A stretch of DNA of 64,000 nt from Acanthosepion lycidas (GCA_963932145.1 OZ010613.1:36586573-36650572); one strand, 5' to 3'; positions 7,777 through 17,522 are shown, counted from the first letter of the stretch. Notes: generated by a model not told the origin, from the letters alone. A program made the numbers and translations.

Positions 7777-10018
7777 TCTCCCTCCTCTCCCCATTGCGGA
7801 AGCATATTGGCCGTTGGGGAGGAATTAATTCCCTATTGCCTGGCTGATTGTACGAGAGTAGTCGGGATAGCGCCCTGGGAATCCTCGTTCTTGATGGCTG
7901 TGATTGAGTAGGGCCCTGGGACGCTGGTTTATTTTGTAATGTAATGTCACCATTTTCCAAGTCTTTGGCAGATTGATGTGGTCTGCATGTATCCGTAATT
8001 GTCGGCTCAGGTGACACAGGCATGGCACTTGGTATGGGGGTCTTGATTATGGGTGCTTCAAGTTTCCTTAGAAACCTACGGTTCCGCAGGGTTATTCTGC
8101 CTGATCCTGCAACTCTAATTCTATATTGACGGTTGGGAAGTGTCTCTACTATTCGCCCAGCTATGTCCCATCGACGGCTATTTGGGTTTTGAATGGAGAC
8201 TGTGTCACCTTTATAAAGTGGGGATAGTGCATGTGCAGTACGGTTGTACTTCTCGATGAGGTCTGCATTGCGTTTGGATAATCTCTGTTCTCGTTTTTGT
8301 GCTGCGGCTATCCATTCAGGGTGTGGTTTATATAACTGTGGGTGCGATGGGATAAAATCTCGAAGACGTCTATGAAGCAGGAGTTGCGCTGGTGATAAGC
8401 CAATGCCTTGGATAGGGGTGTTTCTATATTGCAAGATTGCTTGTGCTGCCATGTTATTGTCCAAGGAACCCTGGTGTCCTGTGCAGTCTTTTATGAGTCT
8501 TTTTGCAGTCTTGACTGCCAATTCTGCACGTCCGTTAGACTGGGGATAGGCCACTGATGAAATTCTTTGCTTAACAGCCCAGGTTTTTAGGAACTGTTGG
8601 AATGAGTAAGCTGAGAATGGCGGTCCACCATCTGTACTAAGTTCCTCAGGTGCACCATATGTTTGGAATATTTCTCTGCAGATGGAAATCAACCTGGAAG
8701 CAACCGCTTGCCCTGGCTTGATGCGGTACAGAATGAGCCATCCAGTGAGCCTGTCTGCACAAGCAAGATATGTGAAGGATTTAACATAGAACAAATCCAT
8801 TACAATCTGTTGAAATGGCCATTCAGGTGTAGGTGTCATTTGGATTGGTTCATGTGGTAGACTTGGGGCATTCCTTGAACATGTAATGCAATTATACCTG
8901 TAATTGCGAATTGAGGCATTCATTCCAGGCCAGTAAACTGAGTCATTGGCACGCGCTTTCATGCCAACTACTCCTTGATGAGCCGAATGTAGGCATTTTA
9001 ATATGTTCTTGCGCTGGGAGGTTGGTATCACTACTCTCCTGTCAAGTAGTATTAGACCATTTTCATTGCTTAGGCGGTTACGAACTTCCCAGTATTCCCG
9101 GATTGTAGGTGGTGTTGCTTGACGACTGTTTGGAAAACCATTGTCTATGGTTTTCCGTAATAGGGTGTATTGTGTGTCTTCTTGACCAGCAAAACGAATG
9201 TGGTCAGGGGAAGTTATGGCAGGATTATCATCTAATTGAGATATTGATGTGAGGGCTGTCAATCTCATTGTTGCACAAGTCTCATCTGATTCATCAATTT
9301 CTATAAGGGAGGGTTCTATGGAGAATGTATCAAGTAGGCTTTGTACTGTAGTGACTGGATTGCGGGAAATAGCATCAGAGGCTCTGTGCCATTTTCCAGG
9401 GCAGTGTTGCATGGTGAAACGATATCTCAAGCTTTTCTCTTTGAGTCGGAATAGGCGAGGGTTGTGAATTTTGCTGAGATCTCGATCACCAAAAAGTCCT
9501 TTGAGTGGTTCATGGTCGGTCACGACTATAACGTTTGGGCAACCTAGTATGAACATGCGGCACTTTTCAAGTGCCCAGCTGATAGCTGCTGCTTCACCTT
9601 CTATGGGTGCATATCTTTGCTCAGCCTCAGTACAGAATCTGCTTCCAGCAAACACAAGATGCCAGCCTTCAGGGCAACAGACAGGGGCTCGTTCGATTGC
9701 ACATGTGCAGTGTTTCTGAAGAAGTAAAAATCCCATGCCGTCTTTACTCCAGTCAGGAGCTAAGCAGGTAATTCTGTTGATGTCAAATGTTGAGACGCCC
9801 CGCTTTACTAGTTCAACAATGACCCGCTTTGATTCCTGAAATGCTTTCTCAAGGGTCTGGTTCCAGGTGAATTTTGAGTTTTTTTTGACAAGGTCCCGAA
9901 AAGGTAGCATAATGGGACTTAATGAATATGCCCAGGCAAGTTGGTTTACCAGTCCAAACCAAGACCTTGCATCGGTGATGGTTTTCGGAACAGGGAAATT
10001 TAAAATAGCATTAAGCAT
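7772..10018 (-). CDS. pol: Gypsy Pol: RT C-terminus, RNase H, integrase (5'-truncated)
   Basis: 748-codon open frame. Residues 1-60 are the end of the RT thumb/connection (PVPKTITDARSWFGLVNQ); in-frame codons continue upstream to about 10060 (GLQITSSGVSPSES) without a start, so the annotated ATG is internal. RNase H follows, with acidic residues at D89, E142, D168 and D215. The integrase zinc-binding region has H344, H347, C377 and C380. The catalytic core has D408, D463 and E499, and 35 residues separate the last two (D,D35E). A C-terminal GRIVETLPNRQY / RITLRNRRFLRK region resembles the chromatin/DNA-binding tail of Gypsy integrases. The RT palm with the YxDD box and the protease are absent. 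The frame crosses the polypurine tract and stops just inside the LTR. RNase H and integrase look intact, but the element cannot encode a whole RT. Confidence 0.92.
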   Translation of the reverse strand: MLNAILNFPVPKTITDARSWFGLVNQLAWAYSLSPIMLPFRDLVKKNSKFTWNQTLEKAFQESKRVIVELVKRGVSTFDINRITCLAPDWSKDGMGFLLLQKHCTCAIERAPVCCPEGWHLVFAGSRFCTEAEQRYAPIEGEAAAISWALEKCRMFILGCPNVIVVTDHEPLKGLFGDRDLSKIHNPRLFRLKEKSLRYRFTMQHCPGKWHRASDAISRNPVTTVQSLLDTFSIEPSLIEIDESDETCATMRLTALTSISQLDDNPAITSPDHIRFAGQEDTQYTLLRKTIDNGFPNSRQATPPTIREYWEVRNRLSNENGLILLDRRVVIPTSQRKNILKCLHSAHQGVVGMKARANDSVYWPGMNASIRNYRYNCITCSRNAPSLPHEPIQMTPTPEWPFQQIVMDLFYVKSFTYLACADRLTGWLILYRIKPGQAVASRLISICREIFQTYGAPEELSTDGGPPFSAYSFQQFLKTWAVKQRISSVAYPQSNGRAELAVKTAKRLIKDCTGHQGSLDNNMAAQAILQYRNTPIQGIGLSPAQLLLHRRLRDFIPSHPQLYKPHPEWIAAAQKREQRLSKRNADLIEKYNRTAHALSPLYKGDTVSIQNPNSRRWDIAGRIVETLPNRQYRIRVAGSGRITLRNRRFLRKLEAPIIKTPIPSAMPVSPEPTITDTCRPHQSAKDLENGDITLQNKPASQGPTQSQPSRTRIPRALSRLLSYNQPGNRELIPPQRPICFRNGERREI
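7777..7792 (-). promoter_or_regulatory. Polypurine tract (plus-strand DNA primer site)
   Basis: The 16 bases directly inside the LTR are all pyrimidine on the plus strand, i.e. ggggagaggagggaga on the minus strand. A purine run touching the 3' LTR is the expected second-strand priming site and fixes the element's overall direction as minus. Confidence 0.8.
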
Positions 10019-11292
10019 TGATTCAGAGGGAGATACACCCGATGAAGTTATTTGAAGGCCACCGAACAGGATACGATGACTGGCAAGAGCTACTTATCAA
10101 AATTGGCATTCCTACCGACTCTGCCAAAACCTATGCTGAATCGTTTGTGAAAGAGAATATTACTCAGGATAGCCTCTCTATGATAGACCGGGAAATCCTT
10201 AAAGAACTAGGTGTCACAACCATGGGACATGCCCTAGCTATCCTTAAGCTATCAAAGGAGCAACCTTTGACATCAGACAGCTATACGAAGGCCCCTGCAG
10301 CCAAACTCCCCCAGCTCCATTCAGAGATGACATCACAACAATTCCGAAAGTTCAGAATTGATTGGGAGGTATTTGTGCAAATGACAAACATGCCCCCTAC
10401 ACAGACCAACATCCATTTATACAACTGTGCTGATGAGACTGTGCAAACGTCGATCATCAATACATACCCCAAATTTTTCTCGGAAAAGCCAAACAGACTC
10501 CTGAACATGTTGGAGGCATTAGTTACCCAAAAATCGAACCCTATGGTTCATAGATTGTCTTTCGCTTCGATTTCCCAGGGACCAGGCGAATCAATCCAGC
10601 AATTTGTTGTCCGCCTTAAGGGTACAGCACAGGATTGTGACTTCACATGTCCCATTTGCAGTCATGACCTATCTGACATCTATATCAAAGACCAGCTGGT
10701 CAGAGGTACAGCAAATGATGCTCTCCAAGCAGATTTACTAGCAAAGGCCAGCTCATTGAAGACCCTTGACCAAAACATCAACCATGCTGAGGCATTCGAG
10801 GCAGCACTGCGTGACCAAGCACGAATGGCAGGGACAACTGAAATGTCAGCATTGCGTGCATCAACCTATCGCAAAGAAAAAACACAAGTGGAAAAAAATC
10901 CCCCTCAATCCAGAAGCCCCAAAAAACTGATTATAAAACAAAACAAGTTCCGCTGTAGTGGATGTGGTAGCCACAAGCATGGCATCCCAGGAACCAGCAC
11001 CCGCCAACAGGCATGTCCTGCCTGGAATCAGACCTGTGACTTGTGTAGCATCCAAGGTCATTTTTCAAAAGTTTGCCGATCAAGAAATCGCTCTAGTCAA
11101 GTGAGAGGCTTCCAAGACGATGAAGCTAACATGGACAGTTTGATTGCACATGTAGAGTTTGACCAGGAGACAGGCTCATATGTGTCCTCTAACAAAAATA
11201 GTGTTGTTCAGATAGAAGCAACACTGGTCCCATTCTCTCCAAGGCCAGACCCCAGAAATCCTGTTCACAGCGCCATGTTGAATATTAGCTAG
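10018..11292 (+). CDS. gag: Gypsy Gag-like protein (SAM-like N-terminus, zinc knuckles), inverted relative to pol
   Basis: 424-codon open frame on the strand opposite pol. Residues ~17-78 resemble a SAM-type helical domain (YAESFVKENIT, LKELGVTTMGHALAILKL). Residues ~100-270 are capsid-like helices. Two cysteine-rich modules follow: C313-x2-C316 with H319/H321 and C333, then a clean C340-x2-C343-x4-H348-x4-C353 knuckle, as in retroelement nucleocapsid. The tail (VPFSPRPDPR) may be the lead-in to the lost protease. The last residues are not native: codons from about 11259 are the primer-binding site and the final five (MLNIS) are LTR sequence. The likely native start is Met9 at 10042, since the first eight codons overlap RT on the other strand. 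No frameshift or stop is seen. Confidence 0.85.
   Translation: MIQREIHPMKLFEGHRTGYDDWQELLIKIGIPTDSAKTYAESFVKENITQDSLSMIDREILKELGVTTMGHALAILKLSKEQPLTSDSYTKAPAAKLPQLHSEMTSQQFRKFRIDWEVFVQMTNMPPTQTNIHLYNCADETVQTSIINTYPKFFSEKPNRLLNMLEALVTQKSNPMVHRLSFASISQGPGESIQQFVVRLKGTAQDCDFTCPICSHDLSDIYIKDQLVRGTANDALQADLLAKASSLKTLDQNINHAEAFEAALRDQARMAGTTEMSALRASTYRKEKTQVEKNPPQSRSPKKLIIKQNKFRCSGCGSHKHGIPGTSTRQQACPAWNQTCDLCSIQGHFSKVCRSRNRSSQVRGFQDDEANMDSLIAHVEFDQETGSYVSSNKNSVVQIEATLVPFSPRPDPRNPVHSAMLNIS
10040..10075. other. Breakpoint between opposed pol and gag blocks
   Basis: RT homology on the minus strand is readable up to about 10060, while the plus-strand gag reading begins at 10018 or, more plausibly, at the second ATG at 10042. 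The two overlap head to head here. One of the overlapping readings must be fortuitous; the exact junction cannot be fixed without an intact relative. Confidence 0.6.
11258..11275 (-). promoter_or_regulatory. Primer-binding site (tRNA 3'-end complement)
   Basis: Directly inside the right LTR the minus strand reads TGGCGCTGTGAACAGGAT. TGG adjoining the LTR is the complement of a tRNA CCA end. It lies next to the 5' LTR only if the element is read on the minus strand, agreeing with the polypurine tract at the other end. The priming tRNA was not identified. Confidence 0.75.
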
Positions 11293-11539
11293 TTTGCCAG
11301 AGGTTTAGCACACAAGTAGGCAAATGTAGCCAAAGCCAAAACTGACTTGAGTCATTTATGGAGAAATATATAGCTGAACAAAGACCCCTCATGCAAATGT
11401 ATTGGGAAGGTCCATTCTAGCAAAATGGACCAACCCAACTGGTGTGTATTAGGCGCTCTCCTATAAAATAAGGTAAAATCAGCTTTTACAAGGAAATAGG
11501 AGGCAGCCATGTTGGCAGGTAAGTCACTTGACTTCTATA
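11276..11539 (-). mobile_element. LTR of Ty3/Gypsy element (5' LTR in pol orientation)
   Basis: 264-bp partner of 7515-7776 in direct orientation, with a two-base GT gain as the only difference seen. On the minus strand it would supply promoter and RNA start. In that orientation a 'ttttaccttattttatagga' stretch could serve as TATA-like region; this is a guess. The gag frame from the plus strand terminates 17 bases inside it. Confidence 0.9.
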
Positions 11540-11544
11540 ACTGG
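11540..11544. repeat. Target-site duplication, right copy (actgg)
   Basis: Matches 7510-7514. Because both outer duplications survive, the gag inversion is confined to the inside of the element. Confidence 0.8.
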
Positions 11545-11639
11545 TACACTAGTTCAAAAATAAAATATACAGTTTAAATAAAAAAAAAAAGTATGTTTGT
11601 ACTATAATTAAACTGGTAAAAAGGATAAAATTATTAGAT

Positions 11640-11830
11640 TTGTACTGGGATGCATGGGTTGGTGGGTGTTGTAATAGTGGCTCATCCCCCCATCTAAAAA
11701 AAAAACAAAAAAACAGCAAGCTAATTTTGAATTGCAGTCAAGTTCATGACATTGATATTTGCACAAATAGCCTCGGTAAAGAAGGTATGAATCCATCTAA
11801 TCTCCCTCCACCTATGGGTTAAATAATAGA
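11640..11830 (+). mobile_element. tRNA-derived SINE (family A), weak copy
   Basis: Carries the family-A middle block in plus sense: 'gcaagctaattttgaattgc', 'aagaaggtatgaatccatct', 'ctatgggttaaataatagag'. The strong copy is 44740-44960. Head is poorly preserved. Confidence 0.45.
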
Positions 11831-12110
11831 GAAAACTAGGCTCTTAAACTTTGGTTGGCAATTTTCTGAAGATCAAATTGTCACTCTTTGGTTTTATGTA
11901 TCTAATAAGATATAAATATTAAGATCAGAGGGCATTATCTGATCTTCTTTTCTATTGTGCCTATGTATGATAAAGTGTGATAACAGTGTCATATTTTTAA
12001 CTGGTTAAAATGAGCATTGTCACAAGGGTTCCAAATCTGCAGCAGTACCTTCCTCTTTCCACTATAGAAGTAAGTTCAGAATACTCTAACATCTAAAGGG
12101 CATGTTGGTT
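11831..12110. other. Unassigned sequence
   Basis: No motif seen. Confidence 0.3.
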
Positions 12111-12111
12111 A

Positions 12112-12240
12112 GTTTGTTTAGCAGCATATCAATCTCTATGGGTTATTTAATGCCAATATGTAAATAATTTGAACAATTGTATGGCTTCAACTAAATACAT
12201 TTTGAATACAACTGTATGCCATCAAGTACAAGTAAAATGC
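12112..12240 (+). repeat. R1 repeat, 5' part
   Basis: 'agcagcatatcaatctctat' and 'gggttatttaatgccaatat' followed by 'tatggcttcaactaaataca'; the variant with that internal word is shared with the minus-sense copy at 20385-20660. Confidence 0.55.
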
Positions 12241-12429
12241 TGATACCCCTGATGAAGAATGGATGGACAGCTCTGCCTACAAAACTCTGGAGTCGGGATG
12301 CTGAAGGTAATTTTAGCTGACAAACTTTTACTCCTATTAATTATATATATTTATATAATAAAAAGGCTTAAACACTAATATTCCATGGTCATAATTATAT
12401 ATATATATAATTTGTCTGTAACACTTTTT

Positions 12430-12660
12430 ACAAAAGACGCATGCCCTGTCCCGGGGTGGTAACACCTGTTAGGGTCCAAGCTATAGGCAAATAGTGAACC
12501 CCTAAACAAAAGCAAAACATGAAGATATAAAAATAGCTTTTTATAGTAAAAATACCAGCAAAAAAAAAAAAAAAATTAGCAGCAATACATTTTACTTGTA
12601 TTTGAAGGCATACGGTTGCATTCAAAATGTATTGCAAGGAATAATTTCCTTTTATGCTCA
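12430..12660 (-). repeat. R1 repeat, 3' part in minus sense
   Basis: Reads 'cccggggtggtaacacctgt' and 'tagggtccaagctataggca' on the plus strand, the reverse complement of the R1 'gctgggaccctaacaggtgctaccacc' block, followed by the inverted minisatellite part. Confidence 0.55.
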
Positions 12661-13308
12661 TTTAACACTGGTGTAAGTTTTCTTCTGTATTCTCTGTATG
12701 TACTTGTGCACATCTTTGCTGATGTGTGTATGTGTAGGGAGTCATGATTATTTTGCCCTATTCTTCATTTTTTTTCCTTATCTGATTGTTGCTGATTTTG
12801 TCTGGGTTTGTTCTGACTCTAGAAATGTGACCTATTTTCATTTATGGGCATTTTGGTATTTTTTACTAGGGAAGTTGTATGTAAATAATTGATATTAATG
12901 CTTAAATGATAATTATATATGTATGTGTGTGCGTCACAGTAATGATATCAATGCTTAAAATGTAAATACTTATATATACACATATTTATATATGTTCAGT
13001 GGGCTAGTATTTCGTTTTTTAATTTGGTTTGGTGGTATCATAAGTATTAATTGTAAGAGCTGAGATTTATAATTATATTTATTTATTATTGTTATAATTT
13101 ACATTTATATGTCTGTATTTGTATGCTTACGTATACACACACATGCACATGTACACTTATGTCTGTGCTTTGTTATCAATAACTAGTGCTTAAATGGTAT
13201 ACTTATTCATTTTTTAATATTTTTTTACATACATGCACACACACATATATATATTACATACTCCCTCACATGCATACACACACTACACATGTATGTAATT
13301 GTTAAATA

Positions 13309-13346
<38 letters not shown>

Positions 13347-13680
13347 TAAACATATGCTTATATCATATGTTATCATTTATTTAATATTTCATTTTTATTT
13401 AATGGTTAATAGTTTATTTGTTTTTGCTTTGATGTTATATATTGAGGTATTAATTATAGCAGTGGGTATGTTTGTTCATTTTTTGTTGTTTGTGTGCATG
13501 TATGTACATATCCATATGGACATACACATGTATAGGTGTGTACTTTAATATTTATTTAGTAACAGATTAAGTTTATATTGTCTCTTTTATTTATTTATTT
13601 GAAGTTTGTATTATATTTTTTATTTCATTATTTAAAAGTTTATATTTATTTTATTTATACTTATTTTTATTTTTAGTTCG
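12661..13680. other. Unassigned AT-rich sequence with microsatellites
   Basis: Alternating TA, GT and ATTT-rich lines, including a (TA)n run at 13312-13339. No coding motif found; hydrophobic short frames are composition driven. Confidence 0.45.
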
Positions 13681-13684
13681 TCCT

Positions 13685-14963
13685 TAGATGGCAAAGTCAA
13701 TATTTATTTATATGCCTACATTTACCAATTATTTCAGTTTTCTTGTTTAAGTGTTTATTTTGGTTTTTAAAACTAATTATTGGTAGTTTTTCCTCGAAGC
13801 ATAACTTATAATTTTTGCTCTTAATACTATATGGGGCTGCTCTTTTTATAATTTCCCCATTTGATTCTGGTGGGGATATTGTATTCTTTTTGGCTCCATA
13901 TATATTTTGATAGGGTTGTATTGTTTGTGTATTTTTTCTTTCAAATGACATTTTGTGCTTATAAAAATATCTTTCTTTAAAAGATTTTTCCTGTGGCCCC
14001 TATGCAAACTTTTCTGCCTGTGTTAATGTTATTATTTATGATGGCTTTGTATATTATGTTATTGGTTAAACATTTATTAAGTGGACAATTTTCTTTGTTT
14101 TTGCAGTTAGATTTAATGGTTTTATTTTTCAGCATGTTGTTGTTATTGATTTTGTTGAGTATTTTTTATTATGCTTAGTTATTTTCTCCATGTTATCCAT
14201 GCAGTTGTAACTAATTTTGATTGTATTTTTATTGATAATTTTGGTAATTCGCTGTTTTTAGGGAATTGTCTGGCAATTATTTTTAATATTTTCCCTATTT
14301 TTCTTTTTATATTATTATTGGGGTATTGAACCAAATTATATTTCTTTTTCTGTTGTTTTTGTTTGAATTATTTTCATTTTTGTATTCTAGTTTGAATATC
14401 CAGTTTCTTAGGGCTGATACAGTTTTTTTTTTTAAATTTTCATTGAATATATTTAGGCTACTAGAATTTGTTGAAATTATTTTACATATAGATATGGGTA
14501 TTTATTTAAGTATGTTATGGGGGGGGGGTAGAAATTTTGTTAATGTATATTGGTTTGTTGTTTAGATTTCTGTATGGTTTGTAGATTCCATTGTTTTGGC
14601 TGAATTTTATATCTAAGAAATTTACTATTTTTTGATTGGACTTTATATTGATTATAAATTCTAGGGTTTGGAAGGTTTTTATTATTTCTTGTTTTATTTT
14701 TGCTGTAGATCTGCTATTGCAATTTCTTGGTATACTTCTGCACATAGCTACCCATTGTTAGTCAAAGTTACTATTATTATTATCATCATTACAGCTATTT
14801 TTTTTGCTCTTTTTTGATTTTCGGCAGTGTTTAATTATATTTATGTCCTCATTGGAAATAGTCTTGTATTGTTTTGCTAAGTTTAATGCATTTTTCAGTG
14901 TATGCTCATTAATAGATGGGTAGAAGTCTTATGTATAATTATGTGAAGGAGCAGTTTTCTTTA
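13685..14963 (-). pseudogene. Penelope-like element, RT C-terminal half plus GIY-YIG endonuclease
   Basis: Read on the minus strand with frame shifts and stops. Near 14930 is the RT motif-A word DFYPSI followed by NEHTLKNALNLAKQY. At 14515-14745 the blocks NQKIVNFLDIKFSQNNG and YKPYRNLNNKPIYIN are typical of this RT lineage. After 14160 comes a cysteine word NCPLNKC, then IIYKA...CIGATG as the GIY-YIG core, then KERYF-YKHKMSF. At 13697-13951 the trailing part reads IIKRAAPYSIKSKNYKLC and EIIGKCRHINKY. RT followed by GIY-YIG is the Penelope arrangement. The upstream half lies at 15660-16190, separated by a Helitron. Dead copy. Confidence 0.75.
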
Positions 14964-14984
14964 TCTTACTTATTATAAAATGCA

Positions 14985-15016
<32 letters not shown>

Positions 15017-15219
15017 CTCTGTACGTTTATATATTCAATCGGATTTCCTACATTTTTCAACCGATTTCAACAAAACTTCACAGGATTACGTAAAATTCTG
15101 ACAGCGCCAAAAATTGGAAAAACAATTGTTTTTGCACAAAATCAATTTGAAAACATGATTCTGTCACCAGAATGAAAGGGGAACAACTCATATCAAGTTA
15201 TACTGATAAAAACCCAGGT

Positions 15220-15253
<34 letters not shown>

Positions 15254-15654
15254 CATTTATATATGGGATTGGATTTCCTACATTTTTCAACCGATTTCAA
15301 CAAAACTTCACTTTTTTTTGGCAGGTAGTGTTTCTTATTGTCTTGCACACTTTTTTCTTTATTTTTACATTCAGAATGCTTTAAAAATTCCATTTACGAG
15401 ACGATTGTTTATAATAAAATTCTATTCAATCAGTAGACTCATAATGATTGAAAACAATGTTTTTGTTTGAGTTTGGGTTTGACCAATTCGTAAAAAACTA
15501 AAAAAAAAAAAAAAAAAAACTAATTAAGACATGCGTGTCCGTCAACCTTAAACAATAATCTTTGTCAATTTTTATTTTTCAGTCTTTATGATGGTCGATA
15601 CTTGATCTATCTCTTACTGTTACATCCCCGGGCAACACCGGGCTCTACTGCTAG
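14964..15654 (+). mobile_element. Helitron-type non-autonomous element, inserted in the Penelope-like element
   Basis: The right end has a GC hairpin CCCGG-loop-CCGGG (15627-15642) followed nine bases later by CTAG at 15651-15654 and then T, matching Helitron 3' ends (hairpin plus CTRR, insertion between A and T). The left end is a TC at about 14964 followed by 'ttataaaatgcag' and a (GT)n run. Two copies of a left-end module, each (GT)n plus 'ggatttcctacatttttcaa', lie at 14985-15080 and 15218-15310. No Rep/helicase frame. Flanking RT coding on both sides belongs to one Penelope-like gene, so the insertion is younger than that gene. Confidence 0.65.
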
Positions 15655-15659
15655 TTACT

Positions 15660-16190
15660 AATATTATTAGACTAATTGATTGTTGCTTTACTATTTTTCT
15701 ATTGGTTTATGTTTATTAAGTTTCTTAGTTTTCAGCATATTTTTAATATTTGTTTGCTTATTTTCCAATGTTGCTTTTTGGGGGTTTTGTAATTTGCATA
15801 TTGGTTTGGCTGTGAAGTACTTATGGTCTTTTAATTTAATAAATGGTTCTACTTTTGTTAATTGTTTTATTCTATTGACTAATTTTAGTTTAGTGGCTTT
15901 GTTTTTAATGTCTTTGTTCATATCAATTTCTGTTTCATTATTAGTATTTTTGTAAAATTTAGTGACTTCTTTGTCAACTAGTTCATTGTAATTGTTGGTT
16001 TTTATGTTATGAATCATCTTGGATTTGTTTTCATAAATAATTTTTTTGAGTTGTTTATCATTTTTTGATCTTTTTCAAGTCTTTTTTGGAAATTATTGTG
16101 GAATTTTCTTATTTCTAAATCATTGATTATGTTTATGTTATTTTCAAAAGCAATGAGGCTGTTTTGTTGTGGTGAGCATTTTATTGATGT
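15660..16190 (-). pseudogene. Penelope-like element, N-terminal RT part
   Basis: The minus strand gives, across frame changes, IRKFHNNFQKRLEKDQKM (about 16080), then YNELVDKEVTKFYKNTNN, INKATKLKLVNRI-type and PFIKLKDHK blocks in the 108-codon frame at 15691-16017. These words and their order match the N-terminal RT region of the Penelope-like protein whose remainder is at 13685-14963. A K-L-K-D-H-K word before a CRLINP-like word (here CKLQNP) is characteristic in my recollection of this lineage. Confidence 0.7.
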
Positions 16191-16480
16191 AAATCAAAAT
16201 TTGTTAATATTACTAGAATTATCGGTGTTGTGGTTGTATAAATAAAGCAATTGAGGCATTTTCAATGTGACACTGTTTCTTATTACTATAAACATTGTAT
16301 TTAGTGGGTAAATATGTTTGAGTAGGTATCCTTGTTTTTTAAACAATGAAATTAATGTCTACCAGCCTAGAGATCTTATTAACAAAAATTTGCCCCCAGG
16401 AATCAAATCTGTATTCTTTTTTAATCTGAGGAACCATTTTCAAGCCAAATATGGTTTACAATCAGGCTACAAGAATCCAT
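16191..16480. other. Unassigned sequence
   Basis: Shares 'attactataaacattgtatt' and 'agtgggtaaatatgtttgag' with 42310-42350, so it contains an unclassified dispersed repeat. No gene seen. Confidence 0.35.
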
Positions 16481-16484
16481 AATA

Positions 16485-17095
16485 GCTGGTGCATTTTTCA
16501 GTGACAAGCACACCCATGCAGCTGCATTGCATGCCCTCTTGGTTACATTGTACATCCACCCAGCCATGTTACACAAACTTCCAGCTAAACTGCACAACCT
16601 CCCAAGTGACAAACATGCCCAGCCGGCTACATGGAACACCCTCCCAAGTAACCACCACACACAGTTGGCTGCATTGTACGCCCACCCAAGCAACAAGTAT
16701 GCCCAATCAGCTGTACTGCACACCCTCCTAAGCCCGCCCAGCCAGCCGCATTGCACATCCTCCCAAGTAACCAGCACACCCAGCTGGTTACATTGAAGGC
16801 CTACTCAAGCGACAAGTATGCCCAGTCAGCCGCACTGCATACCCACCCAAGCAACAAGAACGCCCAGCCAGCTGCATTGCGAATTCCCAAGATACAAGCA
16901 CACCTGACTGCATCACACACACCCAGGTTACAAGCAGGCCCACCAGGCCACATTGCACCCCCACCCCAGGCACAATAAATAAAAGCATATGCATTTGTTT
17001 TACAAGCTTCCAGGTAACAAGCATGCCAACATTGTCAGTATCTCCAAGCAACAATCATTTGGCCACACTCCCAGCTCTTCCAGGCAACACATATC
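16485..17095 (+). repeat. ~42-bp minisatellite, GC-richer
   Basis: A unit of about 42 bases of the form 'cccaagtaacaagcatgccc' plus 'agccagctgcattgcacacc' repeats about a dozen times with divergence and one partial unit. Both strands stay open over 75-118 codons because the period is a multiple of three; the peptides (His/Pro/Ser on plus, Trp/Leu/Gly on minus) follow the repeat and have no domain. Not annotated as a gene. Confidence 0.7.
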
Positions 17096-17520
17096 ATATA
17101 TACTTGTGTATAGTGCAAATTTTTATTAGTTTTCTTTTTATGCAAAACATAGGGGTTGCACTATACACAGGTATTTTTTTGAAGGGGTTAAAAATCCTAC
17201 ATTTTTGGTGAATGATTATATTATACACAGGCAAATTTTTTCCTGGAGGGGTTAAAATTTATTGAAAAAAAATAATTCAGGGCTGACATTAGATATGGCA
17301 TTGGCATGTACACATGTATATACAGTATATCTACTTGGGTATGGTGCAACCATCATTTTATAACACTCATCAATCAAATCTAAATATACAAAAATAGAAA
17401 GGGGTCTAAAACAGGGATATGTGTTCTCACTAGACTTATTCAAACTATATGGTGGAGGAACTCGGTGAGAATCAGGAATAAGTAGCCTTAACATATGAAG
17501 ATGACACATCGTTGATGGCA
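17096..17520. other. Unassigned sequence
   Basis: Contains two related lines, 'ttgcactatacacaggtatt' (17157) and 'tatattatacacaggcaaat' (17216), each followed by a 'gaggggttaaaa' word: a ~60-bp duplication. 17440-17510 reads weakly like LINE coding on the plus strand. No gene supported. Confidence 0.3.
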
Positions 17521-17522
17521 GG

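Noticed and set aside
7510-11544. Bidirectional (ambisense) retroelement as the native design
   Set aside because: PBS and polypurine tract orient the element one way, the RT palm and protease are missing, and gag ends in PBS/LTR sequence, all fitting an internal inversion with deletion.
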